The notes under the pieces: model-generated
What the model saw: the letters and a program-made list of their open reading frames with translations, nothing else
The model's database searches: none
Told to the model about the DNA's origin: nothing
Translations under genes and position numbers: made by a program
From: Nitrospinota bacterium
GTDB lineage: Bacteria; Nitrospinota_A; UBA7883; JACRGQ01
DNA length: 64,000 nucleotides
Assembly (NCBI GenBank): GCA_029881495.1
Contig: JAOUMJ010000006.1
Coordinates: forward strand, 61,050-125,049
Reading direction: 5' to 3'
Shown: positions 9,110-16,513 of the stretch, one piece after another
Numbering within the stretch: position 1 is the stretch's first letter
How the letters are laid out: the number at the start of each line of letters is the position of its first letter

Positions 9110-9889
9110 TTACTGCTTCGTGGGGAATCTTTTCATCACCTTTTTGGCAAGTTTTCCCATCTTTGGCATAGTCGGGGATGAGCTGGTCTCCTCCGCGCCG
9201 GCCCATACGACCTCTCCCGATTTCAGTTCTATCAGGTACATCCGTATCCACATGCCGTCCTCCGACTTCATATCCCCATCGGCTTTTCCCCCGCTGAAAA
9301 TCACGATGAAAAAGTTGTAAATTCCCTTTAACACCTTTTTACCCCATGAATCGACAAACCCCCCTTCCTGGACGACCAGGAGACCGTCGCTTATGAATCC
9401 AAGCGATTTTGACCCTTTGATAGACTCCGCGTCCCTCTTCAAAAGCCCTTTATGCAGTTCCAGCAATCTCTCCCTCACTTTTTCATTGTCATCGTATGCG
9501 GTTTCAATGAAGAACGGCGGGATGGAAGTTTTATGTTTGATGCTCGATACTGACCGCTCGGAAGGATCATATATCACTTTGTATTCCGTGAACCCGTTGA
9601 ATGTCGCGCCTATGGATGCTACTTCTGTTTTTCCAGTCTTATATCCAGCCTCTTTCAGCTTCCCGGCAATTTTTCCGGCTGAATCGTTGCCCATATCGAG
9701 ATTTTCCGGCACATCCACCATGTCTTTCAGCCCGAGGATATCCTTTGCAACGGAGACGTCTATGAGAACCGATATCTCAGACATCTTTTTGACATCGTTC
9801 GGTTTTTCCCTGTACCCGAGTGTACTGGCGCATCCATAGGAAAACAGAACCAAAAAAGCAAAAATATAGATCTTCATCAGCTTCACCAT
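9110..9889 (-). CDS. Unrecognised lipoprotein, paralogue of the protein at 7446
   Basis: I prefer the ATG at 9889, preceded by a GAGGGG ribosome site, over a GTG at 9901; the product is then 259 residues. It opens with MVKLMKIYIFAFLVLFSYGC, a signal peptide with a lipobox-type Cys, so it should be lipid-anchored. The rest is a mixed alpha/beta protein of unknown family that shares motifs with the product of 7446-8195 (PPFFIE, LH..LLK, LIELKSGEVVW, final KRFP). A hydrophobic stretch (GIYNFFIVIFSGG, near 190) may be a buried strand. The gene follows dppC-type permease genes on the same strand but separated by 35 bases. Confidence 0.75.
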   Translation of the reverse strand: MVKLMKIYIFAFLVLFSYGCASTLGYREKPNDVKKMSEISVLIDVSVAKDILGLKDMVDVPENLDMGNDSAGKIAGKLKEAGYKTGKTEVASIGATFNGFTEYKVIYDPSERSVSSIKHKTSIPPFFIETAYDDNEKVRERLLELHKGLLKRDAESIKGSKSLGFISDGLLVVQEGGFVDSWGKKVLKGIYNFFIVIFSGGKADGDMKSEDGMWIRMYLIELKSGEVVWAGAEETSSSPTMPKMGKLAKKVMKRFPTKQ

Positions 9890-9924
9890 ACATCCCCTCA
9901 CTCAGTTTTAAAAAACTCCCGTTA

Positions 9925-10779
9925 TCACCCAAGTCTCGTATCAAGCGCGTCTCTCAGCGATTCGCCGAGGAGGTTGTACGCGAGCACTGTTATGAGTATT
10001 GCCAGCCCTGGAAAAACAGATAGCCACCAGGCGAACTCGATATAGTTCTTCCCTTCCGTAAGGATGCTCCCCCAGCTCGGCGTGGGTGGCTGAACCCCGA
10101 TACCGAGAAAGGACAAGGCGGATTCAGTCAAAATAGCCCCAGCTATTCCGAGAGTAGCCGATACAAGTACCGGAGCCATGGCATTCGGCAGGAGGTGGCG
10201 GAAAATGATTATTATGTCCCTCTGCCCTATCGACCTCGCCGCCGGGATAAAATCCCTCTCCTTCAATGAAAGGAACTCCGCCCTTACCAGGCGCGCGACA
10301 CCCATCCACCCCGTAAGCCCTATGACTATCATGACATTCACGATGGACGGTTCAAGCATCGCGATAACCGCCAGGATAAGAAAGAATGTCGGAAAGGTGA
10401 GCATCACGTCGACGAAACGCATCATTACTTCGTCGACAAGACCGCCGTAGTATCCGCTTATGGCGCCGACGATTATCCCGATAACGGTTGCTATTCCAAC
10501 CGAGATAAAGCCTACCATCAGCGATATTCTCGCACCATAGATCATCCTGCTCAATACGTCACGGCCAAGCTCGTCCGTTCCAAGCCAGTGCTTCAGGTTA
10601 GGCGGCTCCAACAGGATCGATGTGTTTACGTCGGACGGATCATAGGGTGAAATGAACGGGGCAAGAAGGGCGACCGAAAAGAGGAACAGAACGATCGCCC
10701 CTCCGGTCATGGCAAATGAATCCCCCTTCAGGCGGTTCCAAACATGGTTCCAGAATGAGCCTGAACTGCCGTTACTCAT
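9925..10779 (-). CDS. ABC transporter permease, DppC/OppC family
   Basis: The 284-residue membrane protein has the DppC layout: an N-terminal membrane helix (residues 25-45), the LGTDELGRDVLSR motif near 66, and the binding-protein-dependent permease core with the EAA-type loop ARLVRAEFLSLKERDFIPAA near 160. It would form the inner-membrane channel with the DppB-type partner encoded just upstream (8-base overlap). Peptides are the usual substrate, but nickel, glutathione and oligosaccharides use the same family. No ATPase or substrate-binding protein gene is adjacent, so the substrate is open. Confidence 0.92.
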   Translation of the reverse strand: MSNGSSGSFWNHVWNRLKGDSFAMTGGAIVLFLFSVALLAPFISPYDPSDVNTSILLEPPNLKHWLGTDELGRDVLSRMIYGARISLMVGFISVGIATVIGIIVGAISGYYGGLVDEVMMRFVDVMLTFPTFFLILAVIAMLEPSIVNVMIVIGLTGWMGVARLVRAEFLSLKERDFIPAARSIGQRDIIIIFRHLLPNAMAPVLVSATLGIAGAILTESALSFLGIGVQPPTPSWGSILTEGKNYIEFAWWLSVFPGLAILITVLAYNLLGESLRDALDTRLG

Positions 10780-11746
10780 ACTTTATCCTCGGGTCGGCAA
10801 TTGCGTAACTGAGGTCCGCGACGAGGTTCCCTATAAGCGTAAGCGTTGCGCCGATAACAAGTATCCCCATGACCAGCGGATAATCACGCGACATGACAGA
10901 TTCGTAAAAGAGCTGTCCCATCCCCGGGATGGAGAATATTGTCTCGAATATTACTGACCCCCCTATGAGCGACGGTATCGAAAGGCCGACTATCGTCACT
11001 ATCGGGAGAAGGGCGTTCCTTAGCGCGTGGCGGTAGTAGACACTCTTTTCATGGCACCCTTTCGCGCGCGCGGTTGTTATGTAATCCTGCCGTATGACCT
11101 CAAGCATGTTCTGCCTGGTTATGCGGGAGAGAAAAGCGAGCGAGGTGAGCGACGACAGCAAAACCGGCATCAGGAGGTGCCTGGCGAGATCAATTATCTT
11201 TCCCCATGTGGTGTACTGCTCGTAGTAAATAGACCTTATTCCCGAGATGGGTAGCCATCCGAGCTGAACGCCGAAGAGTATCATAAGGAGAAGCGCAAGC
11301 CAGAATCCGGGCGCGGAAAAACCTATAAAGACGAATAGAGTGCTCCCCCTGTCGAACGCCGAGCCGGGATGCGTCGCCGAAAAGACCCCTATCGGAATCG
11401 ACATGATAAAGATAAGCACGAGCGATGTTACGTTGATGAATATCGTGATAGGGAGCCTCTCGGCTATCTTGTCGAGCACCGGCCTTGCGTCGGGAGAAAA
11501 GGAACGTCCGAAATCGAGCACCACGAGGCGCGAAATCCAGAGACCGTACTGGACATGCAGAGGCTTATCAAGGTGGTACATCTCCCTCATCCTCTGCTTT
11601 GCCGCGGCGGAAGCCTTCGGATTCATCTCAGTCATCCTGTCGGTAGGTTCTCCGGGCGCGAGGTGAATGACAATAAAGGTGATTATCGTAATGCCGAACA
11701 TTATCGGTACCATCATGATAAGCCGCCTCACAAGGTAGTTAAACAC
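10772..11746 (-). CDS. ABC transporter permease, DppB/OppB family
   Basis: The 324-residue protein shows the family start (MFNYLVRRLIMMVPIMFGIT), FIVIHLAPGEP near 28 and the core motif DYITTARAKGCHEKSVYYRH near 215, with six membrane segments expected. It overlaps dppC downstream and rfbD upstream by 8 bases each, so all are one transcript. This transporter half-set (two permeases only) is embedded behind sugar-nucleotide genes; ATPase and binding protein must be encoded elsewhere if it is functional. Confidence 0.92.
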   Translation of the reverse strand: MFNYLVRRLIMMVPIMFGITIITFIVIHLAPGEPTDRMTEMNPKASAAAKQRMREMYHLDKPLHVQYGLWISRLVVLDFGRSFSPDARPVLDKIAERLPITIFINVTSLVLIFIMSIPIGVFSATHPGSAFDRGSTLFVFIGFSAPGFWLALLLMILFGVQLGWLPISGIRSIYYEQYTTWGKIIDLARHLLMPVLLSSLTSLAFLSRITRQNMLEVIRQDYITTARAKGCHEKSVYYRHALRNALLPIVTIVGLSIPSLIGGSVIFETIFSIPGMGQLFYESVMSRDYPLVMGILVIGATLTLIGNLVADLSYAIADPRIKYE

Positions 11747-12581
11747 CCAGATACTCCTTCAGCGCGTCGCGCCAATCCCTGAGCGGCTTCCCGGCTATTC
11801 CGGCATACCTGCCGCAGTCTAGCCTGGAATTGGCGGGGCGCTTCGCGGGTCTTGGAAACTCCGACGACGGCACAGGCAGAACCTTTACATCCATCCCTTT
11901 CTCCTCAAAAATCGCCTTTGCGAATTCATACCAGCTGCAAGAACCGGAATTCGATATATGAACGGTTCCGGTCACCTCTTTTTCTACCATCTTTAAAATC
12001 GCCTCGGCAAGGTCGGGATAATATGTAGGCGCGCCAACCTGGTCGTCTACGACCTTCAACGGCCCGCCCTTTTCGCCGAGTGCGAGCATTGTCTTCACGA
12101 AGTTCTTTCCAGTATTCCCGTAGAGCCATGACGTGCGGACAATGAGAGAATCATCCAGCTGCGCCGTGACCCTCTCCCCTTCAAGTTTCGTCCTTCCGTA
12201 AACGTTCAGCGGGTTTGGCGCGTCACCTTCCAGGTACGGAGCCTCTTTTTTACCATCGAATACATAATCCGAGGAGATGAAAACAAGCCTTGCTCCCTTC
12301 TTTTTTGCCATCTCCGCGATAGATTGAGTCGAGAGCACATTTATTTTTCGGGCCGATTCGATATCCTTTTCGCATCCGTCAACATCGGTCATGGCGGCGG
12401 AGTGTATTATCAGATCCTCACCGCCGATGTCCTGAAGCCCCTTTTCAATCTCGTCCGCGCGGGAAAGATCGGCAATACTTCTGTCGAAAGGAACAGACGA
12501 CCCGGGCCATTTATCCTCTATCTGACGGCACAATTCGCTCCCCAGTCCGCCGCTGCTCCCGGTAACGATCACCTTCTTCAT
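11739..12581 (-). CDS. rfbD: dTDP-4-dehydrorhamnose reductase
   Basis: The 280-residue short-chain dehydrogenase reduces dTDP-4-dehydro-L-rhamnose to dTDP-L-rhamnose, the sugar donor for surface polysaccharides. Its Rossmann start reads VTGSSGGLGSEL (residues 5-16); IIHSAAMTDVDGCE near 60 and the catalytic YVFDG...YGRTKLEGE (Tyr-x3-Lys near 130) are RmlD hallmarks. Usual length. It follows rfbB by 13 bases. rfbA and rfbC are not in the window. Confidence 0.9.
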   Translation of the reverse strand: MKKVIVTGSSGGLGSELCRQIEDKWPGSSVPFDRSIADLSRADEIEKGLQDIGGEDLIIHSAAMTDVDGCEKDIESARKINVLSTQSIAEMAKKKGARLVFISSDYVFDGKKEAPYLEGDAPNPLNVYGRTKLEGERVTAQLDDSLIVRTSWLYGNTGKNFVKTMLALGEKGGPLKVVDDQVGAPTYYPDLAEAILKMVEKEVTGTVHISNSGSCSWYEFAKAIFEEKGMDVKVLPVPSSEFPRPAKRPANSRLDCGRYAGIAGKPLRDWRDALKEYLGV

Positions 12582-12594
12582 AAAGCCGAGGTTT

Positions 12595-13614
12595 TCAGGA
12601 GCGCCCCCGGCTTATTCTTTCGGCGTAAAGTTTTTCGTAAAACCCGGTGTACTCGCCCGATTTGATCTCTTCCCACCATGAACGGTTGTCCATATACCAC
12701 TTCACCGTGGAGTTGATAGCCTCTTCAAACGAATGCTCCGGTGCCCATCCGAGCCTGTCGCTTATTTTGGAAAAATCTATCGCGTAACGCCTGTCGTGTC
12801 CCGGCCTGTCCTCAATGAAGAGTTTCAGCGAATCTGGTTTGCCGAGCGCGCGGAGTATCATATCCGTTATCTCCAGGTTGTTCTTCTCGTTCCCACCGCC
12901 GATGTTATATATCTCCCCCGGCGCCCCTTTTTGAAGTACCGTGTCCACCGCCGAGCAATGATCCTCAACGTGGATCCAGTCGCGCACGTTGAGGCCGTCG
13001 CCGTAGATTGGGAGCTTTTTCCCGGCGTCGGCATTCGTGATGAAGAGAGGTATTATCTTTTCAGGAAACTGGTACGGCCCGAAATTGTTCGTGCACCTGG
13101 TAACTACAACCGGAAGTTTGAAGGTCGTAAAATATGAAAGCGCCAGCATGTCCGACGATGCCTTGCTGGCGGAGTATGGAGAACTCGGCTTGAGCGGGCT
13201 GTCCTCTGTAAATGCACCCTTCTCGATCGACCCGTATACCTCGTCCGTGGAGACATGGACAAATTTTGAAATGCCGTGCCTCTTCGCCGCTTCCAGAAGA
13301 ACTCCGGTGCCGATGACATTCGTAAGGAGAAACTCGGAGGCGTTCTCAATGCTCCTGTCGACATGGGATTCCGCCGCAAAGTGAACCACGGCGTCCATCC
13401 CCTTCATAGCTTTGTCGACCTTAGCCGCGTCCCGTATATCCCCTTTTACGAACTTGTGGTTTCCGCTGTCGAGGAAGTCATCGAGATTCTTCATGTTCCC
13501 CGCATATGTGAGGGAGTCGAGATTTACTACCGTATCGCCGGGGTGCCGGAAAAGGTATTGCCGGACAAAATTCGACCCGATGAAACCGGCTCCACCCGTT
13601 ACCAGAATTTTCAT
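12595..13614 (-). CDS. rfbB: dTDP-glucose 4,6-dehydratase
   Basis: The 339-residue extended short-chain dehydrogenase converts dTDP-glucose to dTDP-4-dehydro-6-deoxyglucose. NAD-binding TGGAGFIGSNFVR is at residues 6-18, HFAAESHVDRSI near 80, the VSTDEVYG catalytic Thr-Asp-Glu near 122 and YSASKASSD (Tyr-x3-Lys) near 150. RDWIHVEDHC near 215 completes the RmlB signature. It lies in a minus-strand operon with rfbD and two ABC permease genes. Confidence 0.95.
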   Translation of the reverse strand: MKILVTGGAGFIGSNFVRQYLFRHPGDTVVNLDSLTYAGNMKNLDDFLDSGNHKFVKGDIRDAAKVDKAMKGMDAVVHFAAESHVDRSIENASEFLLTNVIGTGVLLEAAKRHGISKFVHVSTDEVYGSIEKGAFTEDSPLKPSSPYSASKASSDMLALSYFTTFKLPVVVTRCTNNFGPYQFPEKIIPLFITNADAGKKLPIYGDGLNVRDWIHVEDHCSAVDTVLQKGAPGEIYNIGGGNEKNNLEITDMILRALGKPDSLKLFIEDRPGHDRRYAIDFSKISDRLGWAPEHSFEEAINSTVKWYMDNRSWWEEIKSGEYTGFYEKLYAERISRGRS

Positions 13615-13671
13615 ATGGTGTGGTGTCGAAGCCTTTGAAGTCCGCAGGAACCGCTGTAAAAGATCACCCGG

Positions 13672-13998
13672 TCAATCCTGCCTGATGAGTCTCGTCCAGA
13701 TAAAATAGCCGACAACGGAAAGTCCCAAGGCAAGAGCTAGAACGAACGGCCCTACCTGGGATATGTCGGAATTCTTCAGTGCAACGCCGCTTGTACCATA
13801 GATGAGAACACCTAGCGTCCATTTGGCCCCTTGCGTACCGATATACCTTGTAGGTCTCATCGCTATCAGCAGGGCAAACAGTCCAATTATCCCGAACGAA
13901 GTTCCCGATAACAGATATTCCTGCAACCTGCCGGATAGGGCCAGATCGGCCAAGTCATTAAAATCAAATGTTTCCCAAAACTGTCTGAATATGTCCAT
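13672..13998 (-). CDS. Small membrane protein of unknown function
   Basis: The 108-residue product has an amphipathic N-terminus and three likely membrane segments (about 30-48, 57-75 and 83-102). I recognise no family. It is the first gene of the minus-strand run leading into rfbB, 57 bases upstream of that gene, and diverges from scpA across a 91-base gap. An AGGAG site precedes the ATG. Confidence 0.6.
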   Translation of the reverse strand: MDIFRQFWETFDFNDLADLALSGRLQEYLLSGTSFGIIGLFALLIAMRPTRYIGTQGAKWTLGVLIYGTSGVALKNSDISQVGPFVLALALGLSVVGYFIWTRLIRQD

Positions 13999-14054
13999 TA
14001 CCTATATATCTCCTGGAAATTGGAATTATCCTAACACGGCACCGCCATAAAGTG

Positions 14055-14060
14055 TATAAT
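14055..14060 (+). promoter_or_regulatory. Candidate -10 element of the scpA operon
   Basis: TATAAT occurs 30 bases before the scpA ATG, with a predicted start near 14067 and an AGCAGG ribosome site between. The -35 position holds only a weak match. The gap is shared with the divergent small membrane protein gene. Confidence 0.45.
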
Positions 14061-14089
14061 GCGCCCCTAATAATAAGCAGGTTTATTCT

Positions 14090-14872
14090 ATGGTTGATTA
14101 CAAAGTACATCTGGACGTTTTTGAGGGGCCGATGGACCTGCTCCTGCACCTTATAAAGGAGCAGGAGATAAACATTTACGATATCCCCATATCCAAGATC
14201 ACAAAGCAGTATTTCGAGCACCTTGAGCATATGAAACAGCTCAATCTTGAGGTCGCAGGCGAATGGCTGATAATGGCGGCAACGCTTACATACATAAAAT
14301 CGAAAATGCTCCTCCCGGTCGTGCCGACCGAGGATGGCGAGGAGGAAGGGGTCGATCCCCGCGATGAGCTTGTAAGACGCCTCATCGAATATAAAAAATT
14401 CAAGGAAGCCGCCCAGGGATTGAGAGAGAAGGAACTTATTCAGAACTCCACGTTCGCCAGAACATTCATCACCGAGTGGGACGAAGACGACGCCGACTAC
14501 CTCAAGGAGATATCGGTGACAAAACTCATGGAGGCGTTCAGGAAGATACTAATAAAGGCGGGGGAAGAAGGGCTTTACGAGATAAAGCTCGAAGAGATAT
14601 CGATAACGGAAAAAATAGCATATGTTCTTGAAATGCTGGAAAAAACGCCTCGCACAAGGTTTGAGGACCTGTTTTCGGAAGCAAAAGGGAAAATGGAGCT
14701 TGTCGGAACGCTCCTGGCCCTCCTTGAACTCATGAAACAGCAGATGATACGGGTTTTTCAGGAGAAGGAATTCGGACCCATCTGGGTGCAGGCATCGGAG
14801 GATGAGGGGGACGAGAGCCGCGAGGGGGAAATTGAAACTGTAAGCGCGATTATCAACGAGATAGACGCATGA
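14090..14872 (+). CDS. scpA: Segregation and condensation protein A (kleisin)
   Basis: The 260-residue ScpA bridges SMC heads in the bacterial condensin and binds ScpB, compacting the chromosome in the cytoplasm. The N-terminal signature FEGPMDLLLHLIKEQEINIY starts at residue 11; an acidic middle follows (EDGEEEGVDPRDELV), and the C-terminal winged-helix region is near 170-240. It is followed 39 bases later by scpB and then rluB, the classic scpA-scpB-rluB order. Confidence 0.95.
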   Translation: MVDYKVHLDVFEGPMDLLLHLIKEQEINIYDIPISKITKQYFEHLEHMKQLNLEVAGEWLIMAATLTYIKSKMLLPVVPTEDGEEEGVDPRDELVRRLIEYKKFKEAAQGLREKELIQNSTFARTFITEWDEDDADYLKEISVTKLMEAFRKILIKAGEEGLYEIKLEEISITEKIAYVLEMLEKTPRTRFEDLFSEAKGKMELVGTLLALLELMKQQMIRVFQEKEFGPIWVQASEDEGDESREGEIETVSAIINEIDA

Positions 14873-14911
14873 TGATAAATATTAGGAATCCGAAAGCCGG
14901 GAGGAACAAGT

Positions 14912-15631
14912 TTGAAACTGAGTGAAGAAGCGCAAGCGCTGGAAGCGGTCCTGTTCGTATCGGACGGCCCAGTCTCCGCTGAAAATATTAAATCTGTTCT
15001 TGAGGGTATGGAGAACAGCAACATCCCTTCAATAGTCGAGGAGATCAATGAAAAACTGGAGGGGCACGCCCTCTGCATAGTGGAGATAGCGGAAGGATAC
15101 CAGCTCCGCACGAAACCTGAGCATGTGGAAACCATTAAGAGGTTCCACAAGCTGGAACGCTCCACGAGGCTCTCCCATGCCGCGCTGGAGGTCCTCTCCA
15201 TAATCGCCTACAAACAGCCGATAACAAGGCAGGAAGTTGAAGACATCAGGGGGGTGGACAGTTCCGGCGTAATAGGGAAACTTCTAGACAAGACCCTGAT
15301 AAAAACGATGGGGCGCAAAAAGGTGCCCGGTAAACCGATGACCTTCGGCACAACAAAAAAGTTTCTGGAATATTTCGGACTGGTAAAACTTTCCGATATG
15401 CCGATGCTCAAGGAATTCCCCGAAAACTTCGACGAAGAGATCACGCAGCCGAGCCTGGCGCTTGACGGCATCGATGAAGATTCAGGAGAAAAGGACGAAA
15501 ACGACATTCAACTAGAGGAAGAAGCGGCAATGATAGAGCCCGCAGAGGAAGATTATGACGACTTGGAAGACGATGAAGAAGAAGATAGCGAACACGACGA
15601 CGAAGAAGAGGACGAAGAAAAGGAAAAATAG
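14912..15631 (+). CDS. scpB: Segregation and condensation protein B, with long acidic tail
   Basis: The first ~175 residues form the two winged-helix domains of ScpB (ALEAVLFVSDGPVS near 10, the IIAYKQPITRQEVEDIRGVD segment near 95), which dimerises and binds ScpA. The start is a TTG at 14912 with GGGAGGA before it. The last ~65 residues are almost entirely Asp/Glu, well beyond the conserved core. This acidic tail is read in a second frame as the basic N-terminus of the next gene, an overlap of 77 bases. Confidence 0.94.
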   Translation: MKLSEEAQALEAVLFVSDGPVSAENIKSVLEGMENSNIPSIVEEINEKLEGHALCIVEIAEGYQLRTKPEHVETIKRFHKLERSTRLSHAALEVLSIIAYKQPITRQEVEDIRGVDSSGVIGKLLDKTLIKTMGRKKVPGKPMTFGTTKKFLEYFGLVKLSDMPMLKEFPENFDEEITQPSLALDGIDEDSGEKDENDIQLEEEAAMIEPAEEDYDDLEDDEEEDSEHDDEEEDEEKEK

Positions 15632-16352
15632 CAGCGAGGGGACAAGGCTTCAGAAAATTCTCGCGGACGCCGGCCTCTTTTCAAGAAGAAAAGCGGAAGA
15701 GGCGATAAAAGAGGGGCGGATTGCCGTAAACGGCGAAACGGTCACCGAGCCGGGCGCCAAGGCCGATCCGTCATCCGATTCGATCACATGCGACGGACGG
15801 CAGGTCAAAGCCGTATCCAAAACATATATCATCCTGAACAAACCTGCCGGAGTGCTATGCACTACTTACGATCCGGAAGGGAGACCTACGGTACTTGACA
15901 TAACAAAGGAGATAAAACAGAAGGTAAGTCCGGTGGGGCGTCTCGATTACAACACGACCGGCCTCCTCATCCTCACGAATGACGGCGCATTTGCCCAGAA
16001 GATGATGCGCCCGTCGTCTAAGATCATTAAAAAGTATCATGCCAAGGTACGGGGCACGGTGAGCGAGAAGACATTAAGCCGTATGCGCTACGGCATTACC
16101 CTTGAAGGGATAAAATACCGCTTCGCCGATGTTAAGCTTGTTCGCACCTCGGGGAACAACAGTTTTCTCACCATCGACCTCACGGAAGGGAAAAAACATC
16201 ACATCCGCATTGTCTGCGAAACGCTCGGCAATCCGGTGGTAAAACTCTCCCGCGTCGCCTTCGGGCCGATAAAGCTGTCGAACCTCCCGCTCGGCGCCTA
16301 CCGTCATCTTTCCGAAAAAGAGGTCAAAGCATTAAAGAACGCCGCGTCATAA
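15555..16352 (+). CDS. rluB: Ribosomal large subunit pseudouridine synthase B family
   Basis: The protein modifies uridines in rRNA. An S4 RNA-binding domain begins at TRLQKILADAGLFSRRKAEE near residue 30, followed by the synthase domain with KPAGVLCTTYDPEGRPTV near 95 and the catalytic GRLDYNTTGLL (Asp) near 127. The stated ATG would give 265 residues with a Lys/Thr-rich N-terminus overlapping scpB by 77 bases. An AGAGGAAG motif precedes it, but such purine runs are expected in the acidic scpB tail, so a start closer to the S4 domain is possible. Confidence 0.93.
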   Translation: MTTWKTMKKKIANTTTKKRTKKRKNSSEGTRLQKILADAGLFSRRKAEEAIKEGRIAVNGETVTEPGAKADPSSDSITCDGRQVKAVSKTYIILNKPAGVLCTTYDPEGRPTVLDITKEIKQKVSPVGRLDYNTTGLLILTNDGAFAQKMMRPSSKIIKKYHAKVRGTVSEKTLSRMRYGITLEGIKYRFADVKLVRTSGNNSFLTIDLTEGKKHHIRIVCETLGNPVVKLSRVAFGPIKLSNLPLGAYRHLSEKEVKALKNAAS

Positions 16353-16363
16353 AGGTGTATTGA

Positions 16364-16421
16364 CGCGGACAATCCGCGCGAAAGCCCCATGCCGAGGTGG
16401 GCGGATATGCTGAGTCAGCAT
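16364..16421 (+). other. Three consecutive short hairpins after rluB
   Basis: Three inverted repeats follow the rluB stop: CGCGGA/TCCGCG (16364-16378, loop CAA), GCCC/GGGC (16384-16402) and ATGCT/AGCAT (16407-16421, loop GAGTC). None is followed by a T-run, so they do not form a standard intrinsic terminator. They may stabilise the rluB 3' end or form a small structured RNA. I recognise no riboswitch class. Confidence 0.35.
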
Positions 16422-16473
16422 TTACTGCGCTACCTTTTCCCAAAATGGCGGGACTGAAACTTCGATATATGGA

Positions 16474-16479
16474 TATAAT
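16474..16479 (+). promoter_or_regulatory. Candidate -10 element before the 16514 gene
   Basis: TATAAT lies 40 bases before the TTG start. A start of transcription near 16486 would give a short leader carrying the GGAGAG ribosome site and would exclude the hairpins at 16364-16421. No convincing -35 was found. Confidence 0.4.
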
Positions 16480-16513
16480 AATTTATTAACAATCTCACTG
16501 GAGAGACTTTGAA

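Noticed and set aside
16353..16440. A cyclic-dinucleotide or other known riboswitch after rluB
   Set aside because: Hairpins are present, but conserved core bases of the classes I know are absent, and the likely promoter of the next gene lies downstream of them.
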